NCBI RefSeq assembly: GCF_022385335.1
Contig: NZ_CP092431.1
Location: 4,278,001 to 4,342,000 of the forward strand
DNA: 64,000 nucleotides
Source of the DNA: Streptomyces deccanensis
GTDB taxonomy: Bacteria; Actinomycetota; Actinomycetes; Streptomycetales; Streptomycetaceae
Direction: 5' to 3'
The position numbers and the translations under genes were made by a program. A model generated the notes under the pieces. That model had not been told where the DNA came from and ran no database searches. It was given only the letters and a program-made list of their open reading frames with translations. This document shows, one piece after another, positions 36,873-46,115 of this stretch; position 1 is the stretch's first letter; each line of letters opens with the position of its first letter.

Positions 36873-37088
36873 TGCCAGCTCCTCTTGTCCGCTGGACGGT
36901 GGGGACGCGACGTGTACGTCCTCACCACCCAGTGGACGCCCTGGCGGACCCGGAGTGCACCCCATCTGCCGACTGTTGAAGGGCATTTGGCCTCCCCTTG
37001 TGGGAAGCCCGTCGATACGAGGCCTGCGCTTTGCTCGGCTTTGCCGGGGCATGGGCCACGCGGTTCCGGATGCGCTGGCCGCGGGTTG

Positions 37089-37149
37089 AAAAGCACGGGG
37101 CGCAGCCCCTGCTTTTCAGGGGCGCGGGGAACTGCGCGAGAAGCCCCCA
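37089..37149. repeat. Mosaic inverted-repeat element, one-armed copy
   Basis: AAAAGCACGGGGC/GCCCCTGCTTTT hairpin (37089-37116) joined to the right arm GGCGCGGGGAACTGCGCGA. The C-rich tail with GCACCCG units runs up to the rsmI stop at 37199. The rest of the 36873-37198 gap shows no gene. Confidence 0.85.
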
Positions 37150-37198
37150 CTCACCCGCACCCGCCCACGCACCCGAACCCCCGAGCTACTGGGTGCCC

Positions 37199-38044
37199 CT
37201 ACGTCGCCCTCTTCGCCGCGACCACAGCGTCAAAGACCAACCTCTTCGGCACCCCCGCCTCCACCGCCACCGCCGCGATCGCCTCCTTGCGCCGCTCCCC
37301 CGCCTCCTCGCGCACGCGGACCCGCCGCACCAACTCCTCCGCGTCGAGCTCCTCCGGCCCCCGCTCCGGCGCCCCCTCGACCACCACGGTGATCTCCCCA
37401 CGCACACCGTCCGCCGCCCACTCGGCCAGCTCCCCGAGCGACCCCCGCTTGACCTCCTCGTACGTCTTGGTCAGCTCCCGGCACACGGCGGCCCGCCGCC
37501 CCGCGCCGAATGCCTCGGCCATCGCCGCGAGCGTGGCGTCGAGGCGGTGGGGCGCCTCGAAGTACACGAGCGTGCGCCGCTCCTCCGCGACCTCGCGGAG
37601 CCGGGCGAGCCGTTCGCCGGCCTTGCGCGGCGGGAACCCCTCGAAGCAGAACCGGTCGACGGGCAGCCCGGACAGCGCGAGGGCGGTGAGGACGGCCGAG
37701 GGCCCGGGTACGGCGGTGACCCGGACGTCCTTCTCCACGGCGGCGGCGACCAGCCGGTACCCGGGGTCGGAGACCGACGGCATCCCCGCGTCCGTGACCA
37801 ACAGCACGCGGGAGCCGCCCACCAGCGCCTCGACGAGTTCCGGCGTACGCGCGGCCTCGTTGCCCTCGAAGTAGGAGACGATGCGCCCGCCCGGCTGCAC
37901 CCCCAGCGCCTGGGTGAGCCGCCGCAGCCGTCGCGTGTCCTCGGCGGCGATCACATCCGCCCCGGCCAACTCCTCGGCGAGCCGGGGCGGCGCGTCCGCG
38001 ATCTCACCGATGGGAGTACCTGCCAACACAAGGATTCCAGTCAC
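37199..38044 (-). CDS. rsmI: 16S rRNA (cytidine(1402)-2'-O)-methyltransferase
   Basis: Protein of 281 residues of the SAM-dependent tetrapyrrole-methylase fold (RsmI). Seen are GILVLAGTPIGEIADAPPRL at the start, AEDTRRLRRL near 36 and VTDAGMPSVSDPGYRLV near 82, and EVKRGSLGELAEW near 195. GTG start 38044 has GGGAGG upstream. Divergent from pmt across a 34-bp minisatellite. Part of the conserved rsmI-pmt pair in Streptomyces. Confidence 0.95.
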   Translation of the reverse strand: MTGILVLAGTPIGEIADAPPRLAEELAGADVIAAEDTRRLRRLTQALGVQPGGRIVSYFEGNEAARTPELVEALVGGSRVLLVTDAGMPSVSDPGYRLVAAAVEKDVRVTAVPGPSAVLTALALSGLPVDRFCFEGFPPRKAGERLARLREVAEERRTLVYFEAPHRLDATLAAMAEAFGAGRRAAVCRELTKTYEEVKRGSLGELAEWAADGVRGEITVVVEGAPERGPEELDAEELVRRVRVREEAGERRKEAIAAVAVEAGVPKRLVFDAVVAAKRAT

Positions 38045-38097
38045 ACCCCCATCCTCCCAGCCACGCCGTGACCGGGGCGCAGCCGCTGGCGGGGACG

Positions 38098-38380
38098 ACG
38101 AGGACCGGGACGAAACCGAGCGCCGGGCACGGCGAGGACCGGGGCGAACCCGAACGCCGAGACGCCGAGAACCAGGGCGAACCCGAGAAGCCGGAAACGC
38201 CGAAGACCGGGACGAAACCCAGAGCCGGGCACGGCGAGAACCAGGGCGAAGCCGAACGCCAGAGACGCCGAGAACCAGGGCGAACCCGAGAAGCCGGAGA
38301 CGACGAGGACCTCGACGAAACCGAGAAGCCGGAGACGGCGAAGGCCTGGACGAAACCGGGGCGCGGGCACGGCGACGGCC
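38098..38380. repeat. 34-bp degenerate tandem repeat (minisatellite) between rsmI and pmt
   Basis: Eight to nine units with consensus near GCGAGGACCGGGGCGAACC... repeat starts at 38099, 38133, 38166, 38201, 38235, 38269, 38304, 38339 and 38373, that is steps of 33 to 35 bases. Variable step length keeps it from being one reading frame. It fills most of the 391-base divergent gap between the two genes, so it lies in the promoter region of both. CRISPR is excluded: there are no constant repeats separated by unlike spacers. Confidence 0.85.
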
Positions 38381-38435
38381 GGGCCACATCCTCATCCCGC
38401 GGGACTCCCACAGCCGTGTTCCCTACGATGGCGCG

Positions 38436-40175
38436 GTGACCAGTACCGCGTCCTCCACGGACACCCGGCAGGACCAGGCCACCGAAGACCCGCGGCCGTC
38501 GTGGCAGCACCGCCTGCGCCGTTTCGGCTACACGGCACCGCCGAGAGGCGACGTCCGCGGCCGGCTGGTGCCCCCGTACACCCGCCCCAGCCCGCGCTTC
38601 TGGGCCGTCCTCGGGCTGCGCGAGGAGGTCGCGGCCCGCCTCGTCCGCTGGTCGTCCTGGGGCGGCCCCCTGCTGGTCACGCTGGTCGCCGGGCTGATGC
38701 GGTTCTACAACCTGGGCAGCCCCAAGGCGGTGATATTCGACGAGACGTACTACGCCAAGGACGCGTGGGCGATCGTCCACCGCGGCTACGAGGTCAACTG
38801 GGCCAAGAACGCCAACGAGCTGATCCTCCAGAACAACGGGAACGTCCCGATCCCGACGGACCCGGCGTACGTGGTGCACCCACCCGTCGGCAAGTACGTG
38901 ATCGGTCTGGGCGAGCTGATGTTCGGCTTCGACCCGTTCGGCTGGCGGTTCATGACCGCCCTGCTCGGCACGCTCTCCGTCCTCATGCTGTGCCGTATCG
39001 GCCGCCGTATCTTCCGCTCGACGTTCCTCGGCTGCCTCGCGGGCGGCCTGATGGCGGTCGACGGCCTGCACTTCGTGATGAGCCGTACGGCGCTGCTGGA
39101 CCAGGTGCTGATGTTCTTCGTCCTGGCGGCGTTCGGCTGTCTGGTGATCGACCGCGACAGGGCACGAGCACGCCTGGCCGCGGCCCTCCCCCCGGACGGC
39201 GACGGGGTCGTACGCCCCAACTCCCTCATCGCCGAGACCACCCGCCTTGGCTGGCGCCCGTACCGCTGGCTGGCCGGACTCTGCCTGGGCCTGGCGCTCG
39301 GCACCAAGTGGAACGCCCTGTACTTCATGGTGTTCTTCGGAATCATGACGGTGCTCTGGGACTACGCGGCCCGCAAGGTCGCCGGCGCCCGCCAGCCGCT
39401 GATCGCGACGATGCAACGCGACCTGGGCCTGGCGTTCCTCTCCACGGTCCCGGTCATGATCGTCACGTATCTGGTCTCCTGGACGGGCTGGATCCTCTCC
39501 CCCGACGACGGCAGCGGCGGCTACTACCGCGACTGGGCCGCGACCGAGGGAAGGGGCGGCTGGTTCAGCTGGCTGCCGGACTGGCTGCGCAGCCTGTGGC
39601 ACTACGAGCACGCGGTCTACGAGTTCCACGTCGGCCTGTCCTCGCCCCACACGTACCAGTCGAACCCGTGGAGCTGGATCGTCCTCGGCCGCCCGGTCTC
39701 GTACTTCTACGAGTCCCCGTCCCCCGGCAACGACGGCTGCCCGGCGGACACCGTCGACAAGTGCGCCCGCGAGGTCCTGGCCATCGGCACGCCCCTGCTG
39801 TGGTGGGCCGCCGCCTTCGCCGTCCTCTACGTCCTGTGGCGCTGGTTCTTCCGCCGCGACTGGCGCGCCGGCGCGATCGCCTGCGGCATCGCCGCCGGCT
39901 ACCTCCCCTGGTTCCTCTACCAGGAACGCACGATCTTCTTCTTCTACGCCGTCGTGTTCCTCCCCTTCCTCTGCCTCGCCGTCACGATGATGATCGGCGC
40001 GATCCTCGGCCCCCCGGGCGCCCCGGAACGCCGCCGAGTAGCAGGCGCCGCAGCCGCCGGCGTCCTGATCCTCCTCATCACCTGGAACTTCATCTACTTC
40101 TGGCCTCTCTACACCGGCCAGCCCATCCCGATCGACAGCTGGCGGTCCCGGATGTGGCTGGACACGTGGGTCTAG
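38436..40175 (+). CDS. pmt: Dolichyl-phosphate-mannose/polyprenol protein O-mannosyltransferase
   Basis: Protein of 579 residues with about ten membrane helices. The catalytic acidic pair region is AVIFDETYYAKDAW near 94-107 (D-E). Further PMT features are PPVGKYVIG near 152 and FFYAVVFLPF near 510. It transfers mannose from polyprenyl-phosphate-mannose to serine/threonine of secreted proteins. GTG at 38436. Upstream of two penicillin-binding proteins. Confidence 0.95.
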   Translation: MTSTASSTDTRQDQATEDPRPSWQHRLRRFGYTAPPRGDVRGRLVPPYTRPSPRFWAVLGLREEVAARLVRWSSWGGPLLVTLVAGLMRFYNLGSPKAVIFDETYYAKDAWAIVHRGYEVNWAKNANELILQNNGNVPIPTDPAYVVHPPVGKYVIGLGELMFGFDPFGWRFMTALLGTLSVLMLCRIGRRIFRSTFLGCLAGGLMAVDGLHFVMSRTALLDQVLMFFVLAAFGCLVIDRDRARARLAAALPPDGDGVVRPNSLIAETTRLGWRPYRWLAGLCLGLALGTKWNALYFMVFFGIMTVLWDYAARKVAGARQPLIATMQRDLGLAFLSTVPVMIVTYLVSWTGWILSPDDGSGGYYRDWAATEGRGGWFSWLPDWLRSLWHYEHAVYEFHVGLSSPHTYQSNPWSWIVLGRPVSYFYESPSPGNDGCPADTVDKCAREVLAIGTPLLWWAAAFAVLYVLWRWFFRRDWRAGAIACGIAAGYLPWFLYQERTIFFFYAVVFLPFLCLAVTMMIGAILGPPGAPERRRVAGAAAAGVLILLITWNFIYFWPLYTGQPIPIDSWRSRMWLDTWV

Positions 40176-40424
40176 CCACTCGGGGACGTGGCGAGGTGCG
40201 GTCGGCGGCCGCGCCTCGTGTGGCCGGATACGGGGTCGTGGTGGCCTGAATCCGGGCCAGCGGGGGCTCTGGGCTAACAATCAGGGCACACACAGGGCGC
40301 ATTTTTCCCACGCGTTACTGGCTCGTGTTTACAGTGAGCCTCGGCAAGCGGTTTCTGAACGTGTTCAAAGGGCGTTCGGGGTCGCACATGAGCCACTACG
40401 GGGTAACGGGGAAGGGAACGCGTC

Positions 40425-42059
40425 ATGCGCAAGGGGGTCAAGGTCGCCATAGTCGGCGGGGTGTTCGCCGCGATGGTGGGGGGCGCCGGGTACGGCGGGT
40501 ACAACTTCGTGACCGCGCTCAACGGGGACGGCGGGGGCGTCGAGAAGCGCAGCGGGCCGCCGAGTGCGGACGAGGTGCGGGAGACCACGGAGAAGTTCTT
40601 CGCCGCCTGGGAGAAGGGGGACGCGGCCACGGCCTCCTCGTACACGAACGACGCGGCGGACGCGCAGGCCGTGTTCGGCAGTTTCGTCGACGCCGCCCGG
40701 ATCGCGGACGTGAAGATCGAGCCGGGCGAGCCCACCGGCTCCGGGGACAGGACCGTCCCGTACTCCGTCGCCGCCACGGTGTCGTACGACGGCAAGACCA
40801 AGAAGCTCGCCTACAAGAGCCGGCTGACCGTCGTGCGCGGGAAGACGACCGGTCGCGCCCTGGTCGACTGGCGGCCGACCGTCGTGCACCCCGAGCTCAA
40901 GGCCGGCGACCGCCTGTTCGTCGGCGAGGCGGCGGCGCCGCCCATCGAGGCCGTGGACCGGGACGGCAAGGTGCTGACCAAGGAGAAGTACCCCTCCCTG
41001 GGACCGATCCTCGACACCCTGCGCGAACGCTACGGCGCCGACGCGGGCGGCACCCCTGGCATCGAGCTGGGCGTCCGCCACACCACCACGAACGCGGGCG
41101 ACACCACGCTGCTGACCCTCGCCGAGGGCAAGGCCGGCAAGCTGGAGACGACGCTCAGCGCGCGCGTGCAGGAGGCCGCCGAGAACGCGGTCAAGAAGTT
41201 CGGCGAGTCGTCCGTGGTCGCGCTGCAGCCCAGCAGCGGGGAGGTGCTGGCCGTCGCCAACAACCGCCAGGACGGCTTCAACGCGGCCTTCCAGGGCGAA
41301 CTGCCGCCCGGTTCCACGATGAAGATCGTCACCGCCGCCATGCTCATCGACAACGGCGTGACCTCGATGAACGGCCCCGCCCCCTGCCCCGACACGGCCA
41401 CCTGGCAGAGCCAGACCTTCAAGAACCTGCCGGGTCTGAAGGCCGACGAGACCTCGAACGCCACGCTCGCCAACGCCTTCGAGCGGTCCTGCAACACGGC
41501 GTTCATCAAGCTGATCGACGAGAAGCCGCTGACCGACGCCTCGTTGACCGAGGAGGCGCAGAACCGGTTCGGGATCGGCCGGGACGACTGGAAGACGGGC
41601 ATCGCCTCCATGGACGGCAAGGTGCCGCCGTCCGGCGGGCCGAACCGGGCCGCCAACGCCATCGGGCAGGGCGATGTGTTGATGAACCCGCTGAACATGG
41701 CGTCGGTGACGTCCACGGCGATCACGGGGCGGTTCCGCCAGCCGTATCTGGTGTCGCCGAAGCTGGACGACCGGGAGTTGGCGACTGCGGAGGGGCTGAA
41801 GGCCAGTACGTCGTCGCAGTTGAAGCAGATGATGAGACTGACCGCGACGCAGGGGACCGCCGCGACCGTCATGGCCGGGCTGAGCGGGGACATCGGGGCG
41901 AAGACCGGGTCCGCGGAGATCGACGGGCAGGCGGTGGCGGACAGTTGGTTCACCGGGTTCCGGGGCGATGTGGCCGCGGCGGCGATGTCGGAGGGCGGTG
42001 GCCGCGGCGGTGAGGCGGCCGGGCCGATCGTGGTGGATGTGCTGAAGGCCGGGGGGTGA
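40425..42059 (+). CDS. Class B penicillin-binding protein with NTF2-like domain (copy 1)
   Basis: Protein of 544 residues with one membrane anchor (about 5-28), an NTF2/MecA-N-like domain (about 45-165), a dimerisation region and a transpeptidase domain (about 270-540). Catalytic motifs: STMK (near 301, SxxK), SCN (near 360, SxN) and KTG (near 490, AKTGSAEID). It cross-links peptidoglycan; its MecA_N domain places it with the PBP2a-like or SCO3156-3157 pair. GTG/ATG: ATG at 40425. A paralogue follows after a repeat element. Confidence 0.9.
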   Translation: MRKGVKVAIVGGVFAAMVGGAGYGGYNFVTALNGDGGGVEKRSGPPSADEVRETTEKFFAAWEKGDAATASSYTNDAADAQAVFGSFVDAARIADVKIEPGEPTGSGDRTVPYSVAATVSYDGKTKKLAYKSRLTVVRGKTTGRALVDWRPTVVHPELKAGDRLFVGEAAAPPIEAVDRDGKVLTKEKYPSLGPILDTLRERYGADAGGTPGIELGVRHTTTNAGDTTLLTLAEGKAGKLETTLSARVQEAAENAVKKFGESSVVALQPSSGEVLAVANNRQDGFNAAFQGELPPGSTMKIVTAAMLIDNGVTSMNGPAPCPDTATWQSQTFKNLPGLKADETSNATLANAFERSCNTAFIKLIDEKPLTDASLTEEAQNRFGIGRDDWKTGIASMDGKVPPSGGPNRAANAIGQGDVLMNPLNMASVTSTAITGRFRQPYLVSPKLDDRELATAEGLKASTSSQLKQMMRLTATQGTAATVMAGLSGDIGAKTGSAEIDGQAVADSWFTGFRGDVAAAAMSEGGGRGGEAAGPIVVDVLKAGG

Positions 42060-42068
42060 GGGGCGGGC

Positions 42069-42174
42069 CAGCAGGGGCTGCGCCCCGTGCTTTTCAGGCC
42101 CGCAGGGCCGTCGCCTTCCAGGCCCGCAGGGCCTGGTCTTTCAGGGGCGCGGGGAACTGCGCGAGAAGCCCCAC
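42069..42174. repeat. Mosaic inverted-repeat element, one-armed copy
   Basis: GCAGGGGCTGCGCCCCGTGC hairpin, two GGCCC-GCA-GGGCC hairpins (42098-42110, 42121-42133) and the right arm GGCGCGGGGAACTGCGCGA ending CCCCAC at 42174. The opposite outer arm is absent. It sits between the two penicillin-binding protein genes, starting 10 bases after the first stop, so it may reduce read-through into the second. Confidence 0.85.
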
Positions 42175-42295
42175 GCACCCGCACCCGACAACGCACCCTC
42201 TTCGGCCCAACCCCACGGAGTGATCCGCGGGACTCTAGTGTGGTGGTTCTCGTTGAGCGACGAGAGGCAGCCGGGGGCAGCGGAAGGTCGGGAGC

Positions 42296-44035
42296 GTGGG
42301 TAAGAGAAGGCGTGTCGACGAGCGGAAGGCCGCGAAGTCGGGGAGGTCACGGCGGCACCTCGTGCTGGGCGGAGTCGCCGTCGCGGCCCTCGGCGGCGGC
42401 GCGATGGCCGTGTACACGGTGTTCGGCGCGGGCGCGGCCGCCGAGGACGGCTCGGCCGACGCCAAGGCCGTCAAGAGCGGCCCCCTGTCCGCCGCCGAGG
42501 TCCGCACGGCCGCGACCACGTTCCTCACCGCCTGGCAGAAGGGCACGGTCGCGAAGGCCGCCGCCGCCACGAACGACTCGGCGGCCGCCACCACGGCGTT
42601 GACCGGCTTCACCAAGGACGCCCACATCAAGGACGTCACCCTCACCCGCGGCAAGCGCTCGGGCGACACCGTGCCGTTCACGGTGAAGGGCACGGTCTCC
42701 TTCAAGGGCACCGAGAAGCCGCTGACCTACAAGTCCGCCCTGACCGTCGTACGGGCGGAGAAGGACGGCGAACCCGTCGTCGGCTGGCAGCCGTCCGTCG
42801 TCCACCCCGAACTCGCCGAGGGCGACCGGCTGGTGACCGGCGAGGCGGGCACTCCCCCGGTGAAGGCCCTCGACCGGGACGGCGGCGAGCTGACGACGAA
42901 GAAGTACCCGTCGCTGGGCTCGGTGCTGGACGGTCTGCGGGAGAAGTACGGCAAGAAGGCGGGCGGCAAGGCGGGCGTCGAACTGCGGATCGTCCGCGCC
43001 GACCCCAAGGACTCCGCCAAGTCCTCGAAGTCCGGCAACGCGACCGACTCCGCGAACTCCACCAAGTCCACCAAGGAGAAGGCCGCCGACAAGACGCTGC
43101 TGGAGCTGAGCAAAGGCACCCCGGGTGAGGTGAAGACGACGCTCAGCCCGTCGCTGCAGGCCGCCGCCGAGGAGAAGGTGGCGGCCACGAAGCGGGCGTC
43201 GGTGGTCGTGATGCGGCCCTCGACCGGCGAGATCCTCGCGGCGGCCAACTCCAGCAGTTTCAACGTGGCGTTCCAGGGCTCGCTCGCCCCCGGCTCCACC
43301 ATGAAGATCGTGTCGTCGGCCCTGCTCATCGACAAGGGCCTGGCCTCGGCGAACAAGGGCCACCCCTGCCCCAAGTTCTCGTCGTACGGCGGCTGGAAGT
43401 TCCAGAACGACGACAAGTTCGAGATCAAGGGCGGGACGTTCAAGGCGAGTTTCGCCCGCTCCTGCAACACCGCCTTCATCTCCCAGGCGAAGAAGCTGGA
43501 CGACGACTCCCTGACCCAGGAGGCCCAGCAGGTCTTCGGGCTCGGCCTGAACAACTGGGCCATCGGCGTCTCCAGCTTCGACGGCGCGGTGCCGGTGCAG
43601 AGCGACGCTCCGATGGCGGCCTCGCTGATCGGCCAGGGCGGGGTGCGGATGAACCCGCTGAACATGGCGTCGGTGGTCTCGACCGCCAAGACGGGCGTCT
43701 TCAAGCAGCCCTACCTGGTCCCGCCGTCCGTCGACGACCGCACCCTGGCCACCGCCTCCCGGCCCATGTCCGCCACGGTCCGCGCCCAGCTCCGCGAACT
43801 CCTCCAGTACACCGCCGCGGCCGGTACGGCGGCCGAGGCGATGTCGGGTCTCGGCCCCGACTACGGCGCCAAGACCGGCTCCGCCGAGGTCGACGGCCAG
43901 AAGGAGCCCAACGGCTGGTTCACCGCCTGGAAGGGCGACCTGGCGTCCGCCGGAGTCGTCCAACAGGGTGGCCACGGCAGCGAGTCGGCGGGCCCGATCG
44001 TGGCCGCCCTGCTCAAGGCGGGCAGCGGCGGCTGA
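42296..44035 (+). CDS. Class B penicillin-binding protein with NTF2-like domain (copy 2)
   Basis: Protein of 579 residues with the same layout as copy 1: anchor near 22-42, NTF2-like domain (about 60-170), transpeptidase with STMK (near 336), SCN (near 390) and KTG (near 526). An extra Ser/Lys/Asp-rich insert near 235-262 (SAKSSKSGNATDSANSTK) is not in copy 1. GTG at 42296 with GGGAG close upstream. The two share motif order and conserved stretches (AKTGSAE, RSCNTAFI), consistent with tandem duplication. Confidence 0.9.
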   Translation: MGKRRRVDERKAAKSGRSRRHLVLGGVAVAALGGGAMAVYTVFGAGAAAEDGSADAKAVKSGPLSAAEVRTAATTFLTAWQKGTVAKAAAATNDSAAATTALTGFTKDAHIKDVTLTRGKRSGDTVPFTVKGTVSFKGTEKPLTYKSALTVVRAEKDGEPVVGWQPSVVHPELAEGDRLVTGEAGTPPVKALDRDGGELTTKKYPSLGSVLDGLREKYGKKAGGKAGVELRIVRADPKDSAKSSKSGNATDSANSTKSTKEKAADKTLLELSKGTPGEVKTTLSPSLQAAAEEKVAATKRASVVVMRPSTGEILAAANSSSFNVAFQGSLAPGSTMKIVSSALLIDKGLASANKGHPCPKFSSYGGWKFQNDDKFEIKGGTFKASFARSCNTAFISQAKKLDDDSLTQEAQQVFGLGLNNWAIGVSSFDGAVPVQSDAPMAASLIGQGGVRMNPLNMASVVSTAKTGVFKQPYLVPPSVDDRTLATASRPMSATVRAQLRELLQYTAAAGTAAEAMSGLGPDYGAKTGSAEVDGQKEPNGWFTAWKGDLASAGVVQQGGHGSESAGPIVAALLKAGSGG

Positions 44036-44083
44036 CCCTGGCCGACGGCCGGCGGGCGATGGTGGGGTCCGGTAGCGGGCGGT

Positions 44084-44743
44084 TCAGTCGCCCGCCGCGT
44101 CCGTCCGCTGCGCGGAGCGCTCCCGGATCGGCATGTCCTCGTACGCCTCGGACGCCGGGCGCAGACACCAGTCGAGCATCGACGGCCAGGGGCCGTAGCC
44201 CGAGTCCGGGTTGAGGTGGGCCTCGCCCGGCAGCACGTCGGCGGGCAGGTCGAGGGGCTGCGCGTAGGCGGTGGCCGCGCCCGGCAGGCAGTACGGGTCG
44301 TTGTCGCTGCCGACGACCCGGGTGTACGTCGCCGACGCGGCCAGCCGCTCCGGGGTCAGCGGCGGTGGCGCGAACTCGGCGATCTCCGGCTGCTTCAGGG
44401 CGAACTCGGGGGACGGCGGGGCCACGAGGAGGACGCGGTCGACCGGCCCGGACAGGATGCCGTCCCGGGCGACCGCGTGCAGCCACAGCAGACAGGCCAG
44501 GCTGTGGCAGACCACGGTGATCCGCCGCCCCGCCAACTCGCCGAGCAGCGCGTCCAGTTCCGCCAGCCAGCGCTCCAGGTCCGGGTCGTCCGCCTCCGGG
44601 AGCTGGGGGTAGGCGACCTCGTGGCCCAGATCGGTGAGGCGGTCGGCCAGCCAGTGCTGCCAGTGGGTGGGCGGGCGGTGGTTCTGCCAGCCGTGCAGGA
44701 TGAGGAAGGCGCGGGTGTCGTCGGCGGCCGGGGTTTCTGTCAT
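44084..44743 (-). CDS. RBBP9/YdeN-type alpha/beta hydrolase
   Basis: Protein of 219 residues. Nucleophile elbow is VVCHSLACLLWLH (about 78-90; C-H-S-L-A in place of GxSxG, as in the RBBP9/YdeN family), the aspartate is in GSDNDPYC near 145, and the histidine in GEAHLNPDSGYGPWP near 178. Family members are serine hydrolases of unknown substrate. ATG at 44743; stands alone on the minus strand. Confidence 0.88.
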   Translation of the reverse strand: MTETPAADDTRAFLILHGWQNHRPPTHWQHWLADRLTDLGHEVAYPQLPEADDPDLERWLAELDALLGELAGRRITVVCHSLACLLWLHAVARDGILSGPVDRVLLVAPPSPEFALKQPEIAEFAPPPLTPERLAASATYTRVVGSDNDPYCLPGAATAYAQPLDLPADVLPGEAHLNPDSGYGPWPSMLDWCLRPASEAYEDMPIRERSAQRTDAAGD

Positions 44744-44843
44744 CCCCCGATCGTCAGCGAAACGGATCTCTCGGTCCAGTGCCGTCTCTGTGGCTGGATG
44801 GGTTCGTTCGGGAGACGGCTGACGAAGCAGCCGACCGAAGTCC

Positions 44844-44885
44844 GACGGGCGACGGGCGACGGGCGACGGGCGACAGGCGACGGAT
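44844..44885. repeat. 7-bp tandem repeat flanked by 24-bp direct repeats
   Basis: GACGGGC is repeated four times (44844-44871) and then drifts (GACAGGC, GACGGAT). It is bracketed by near-identical 24-mers beginning GACGAAGCAGCCGACC at 44821 and GACGAAACAGCCGGCC at 44886. A perfect repeat in a 189-bp gap suggests strand-slippage. It lies between the RBBP9-type gene and the SDR gene. Confidence 0.8.
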
Positions 44886-44932
44886 GACGAAACAGCCGGC
44901 CGAAGTCCGTGCGGCCCGCGGGGGGGGGCTCC

Positions 44933-45661
44933 TCAGGCCGCCATCAGCGCCGCCAGTGCGCGGCCCATCGCGGCGTTGAACTCCTCCGGCGTCAGCGGCA
45001 GCCGGGACTTGACGTCCCGGCTCCACTGGTCGGCGAGTACCTCGGCGGAGCCCGCCTCGACGCCGTCGAGCGCCGCGTCGGCCAGGTCCGACGGCGCGAG
45101 CTTGGCCACGGGCCAGCCCGCCGCCATGTCGGTGTCGGCCAGGCCGAGGTGCACCGCTGTGACGAGCGTGCCCTGCTCGGCGAGTTCCAGGCGGACGCCG
45201 TTGGTCATGGCCCAGGCGGCGGCCTTGGTCAGGTGGTAGGCGCCCGCGCCCTTGCCCCCGAACCACGACATGGCGGAGAGGACGTTGACGATCGCGCCCC
45301 CGCCGTTGCCGGCGAGCGTCGGCGCGAACTCCCGGATCATTCCCAGGTGGCCGAACATGTTGGTCTCCAGCTCGTGCCGCACCGCGTCCAGCGAACCGGT
45401 CACCAGGTCGGTCCCCGTGCTGATTCCCGCGTTGTTGATGAGCAGCGAGACGTCCGGGGCGGCCTCGGCGGCGGCCCTCACGGACGCGGGATCGGCGATG
45501 TCGAGGGGCAGCACCTCGACCCCGGGCAGGTCCACGGTCTCCGGTCGACGGGCCGTCGCGTAGACCTTGCGGGCGCCCCGTTCGAGCAGGCGCTGGGCGA
45601 AGGCGCGGCCCAGGCCGCGGTTGGCTCCGGTGACAAGGGCGACGGAGTTGTTGATGTCCAT
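44933..45661 (-). CDS. Short-chain dehydrogenase/reductase
   Basis: Classical SDR of 242 residues. NAD(P) motif VTGANRGLGRAF near 10, and the active-site YxxxK as AYHLTKAAAWAM near 155 with the preceding Ser near 142 (SAMSWFGG). NNAGIS near 90 completes the fold. Substrate unknown. Divergent from a MerR-type regulator with a MerR-type operator in the promoter, so it is probably induced by an effector. ATG 45661. Confidence 0.93.
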   Translation of the reverse strand: MDINNSVALVTGANRGLGRAFAQRLLERGARKVYATARRPETVDLPGVEVLPLDIADPASVRAAAEAAPDVSLLINNAGISTGTDLVTGSLDAVRHELETNMFGHLGMIREFAPTLAGNGGGAIVNVLSAMSWFGGKGAGAYHLTKAAAWAMTNGVRLELAEQGTLVTAVHLGLADTDMAAGWPVAKLAPSDLADAALDGVEAGSAEVLADQWSRDVKSRLPLTPEEFNAAMGRALAALMAA

Positions 45662-45668
45662 GGCCGGT

Positions 45669-45700
45669 ACGCTAAAACCTGACGCCAACGTCAGAGGCAA
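45669..45700 (-). promoter_or_regulatory. MerR-type promoter with 20-bp spacer and palindromic operator, SDR gene
   Basis: On the minus strand TTGCCT (45700-45695) and TAGCGT (45674-45669) are 20 bases apart, the over-long spacer typical of MerR-regulated promoters. The spacer holds a perfect palindrome CTGACG-CCAA-CGTCAG (45679-45694). A MerR gene lies divergently on the other side. This strongly suggests activation of the SDR by DNA distortion. Confidence 0.75.
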
Positions 45701-45737
45701 GTGCTGATCGTCAGGGCCCGGGGTGAGAGGAATCACC

Positions 45738-46115
45738 ATGACGGTGACAGGGGCCGCGGCCGAGCGGCTGATCCGCATCGGCGAGGTGGCGCGAGGTGCC
45801 GGTGTCTCGGTGCGCGCCGTGCGCTACTACGAGCAGCAAGGGCTGCTCGTACCGGAGCGCAGCCCGTCCGGCCAGCGCCTGTACCGGCAGGACGCCATCG
45901 CCCTGGTCCGGTTCTTCCAGCAGATGTTCGCCGCCGGCCTGACCAGCCGGAGGATCACCGAACTCATGCCGTGCTGGGCCTCCGGGCACACCGACGCCGG
46001 GCAACGAGCCATGCTGCGCGCCGAGCGCGAGCGCATCCAGGCGCAGATCGACGACCTGCAGGCAGCCCTGGACCACCTCGACAAGGTCATCGCGATCACG
46101 GACACGCACCCGTAG
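45738..46115 (+). CDS. MerR family transcriptional regulator
   Basis: Protein of 125 residues with the winged helix near 12-45 (RIGEVARGAGVSVRAVRYYEQQGLL) and the C-terminal coiled coil (RAERERIQAQIDDLQAALDHLDKVI). Only one cysteine (C in MPCWASG) is present, so it is not a typical metal sensor of the CueR/ZntR type. ATG at 45738 has GAGAGGA upstream. It is divergent from the SDR gene, which it probably controls. Confidence 0.9.
   Translation: MTVTGAAAERLIRIGEVARGAGVSVRAVRYYEQQGLLVPERSPSGQRLYRQDAIALVRFFQQMFAAGLTSRRITELMPCWASGHTDAGQRAMLRAERERIQAQIDDLQAALDHLDKVIAITDTHP

Noticed and set aside
38098..38380. Possible CRISPR array between rsmI and pmt
   Set aside because: Units are contiguous and degenerate along their whole length, with no unlike spacers and no cas genes nearby.
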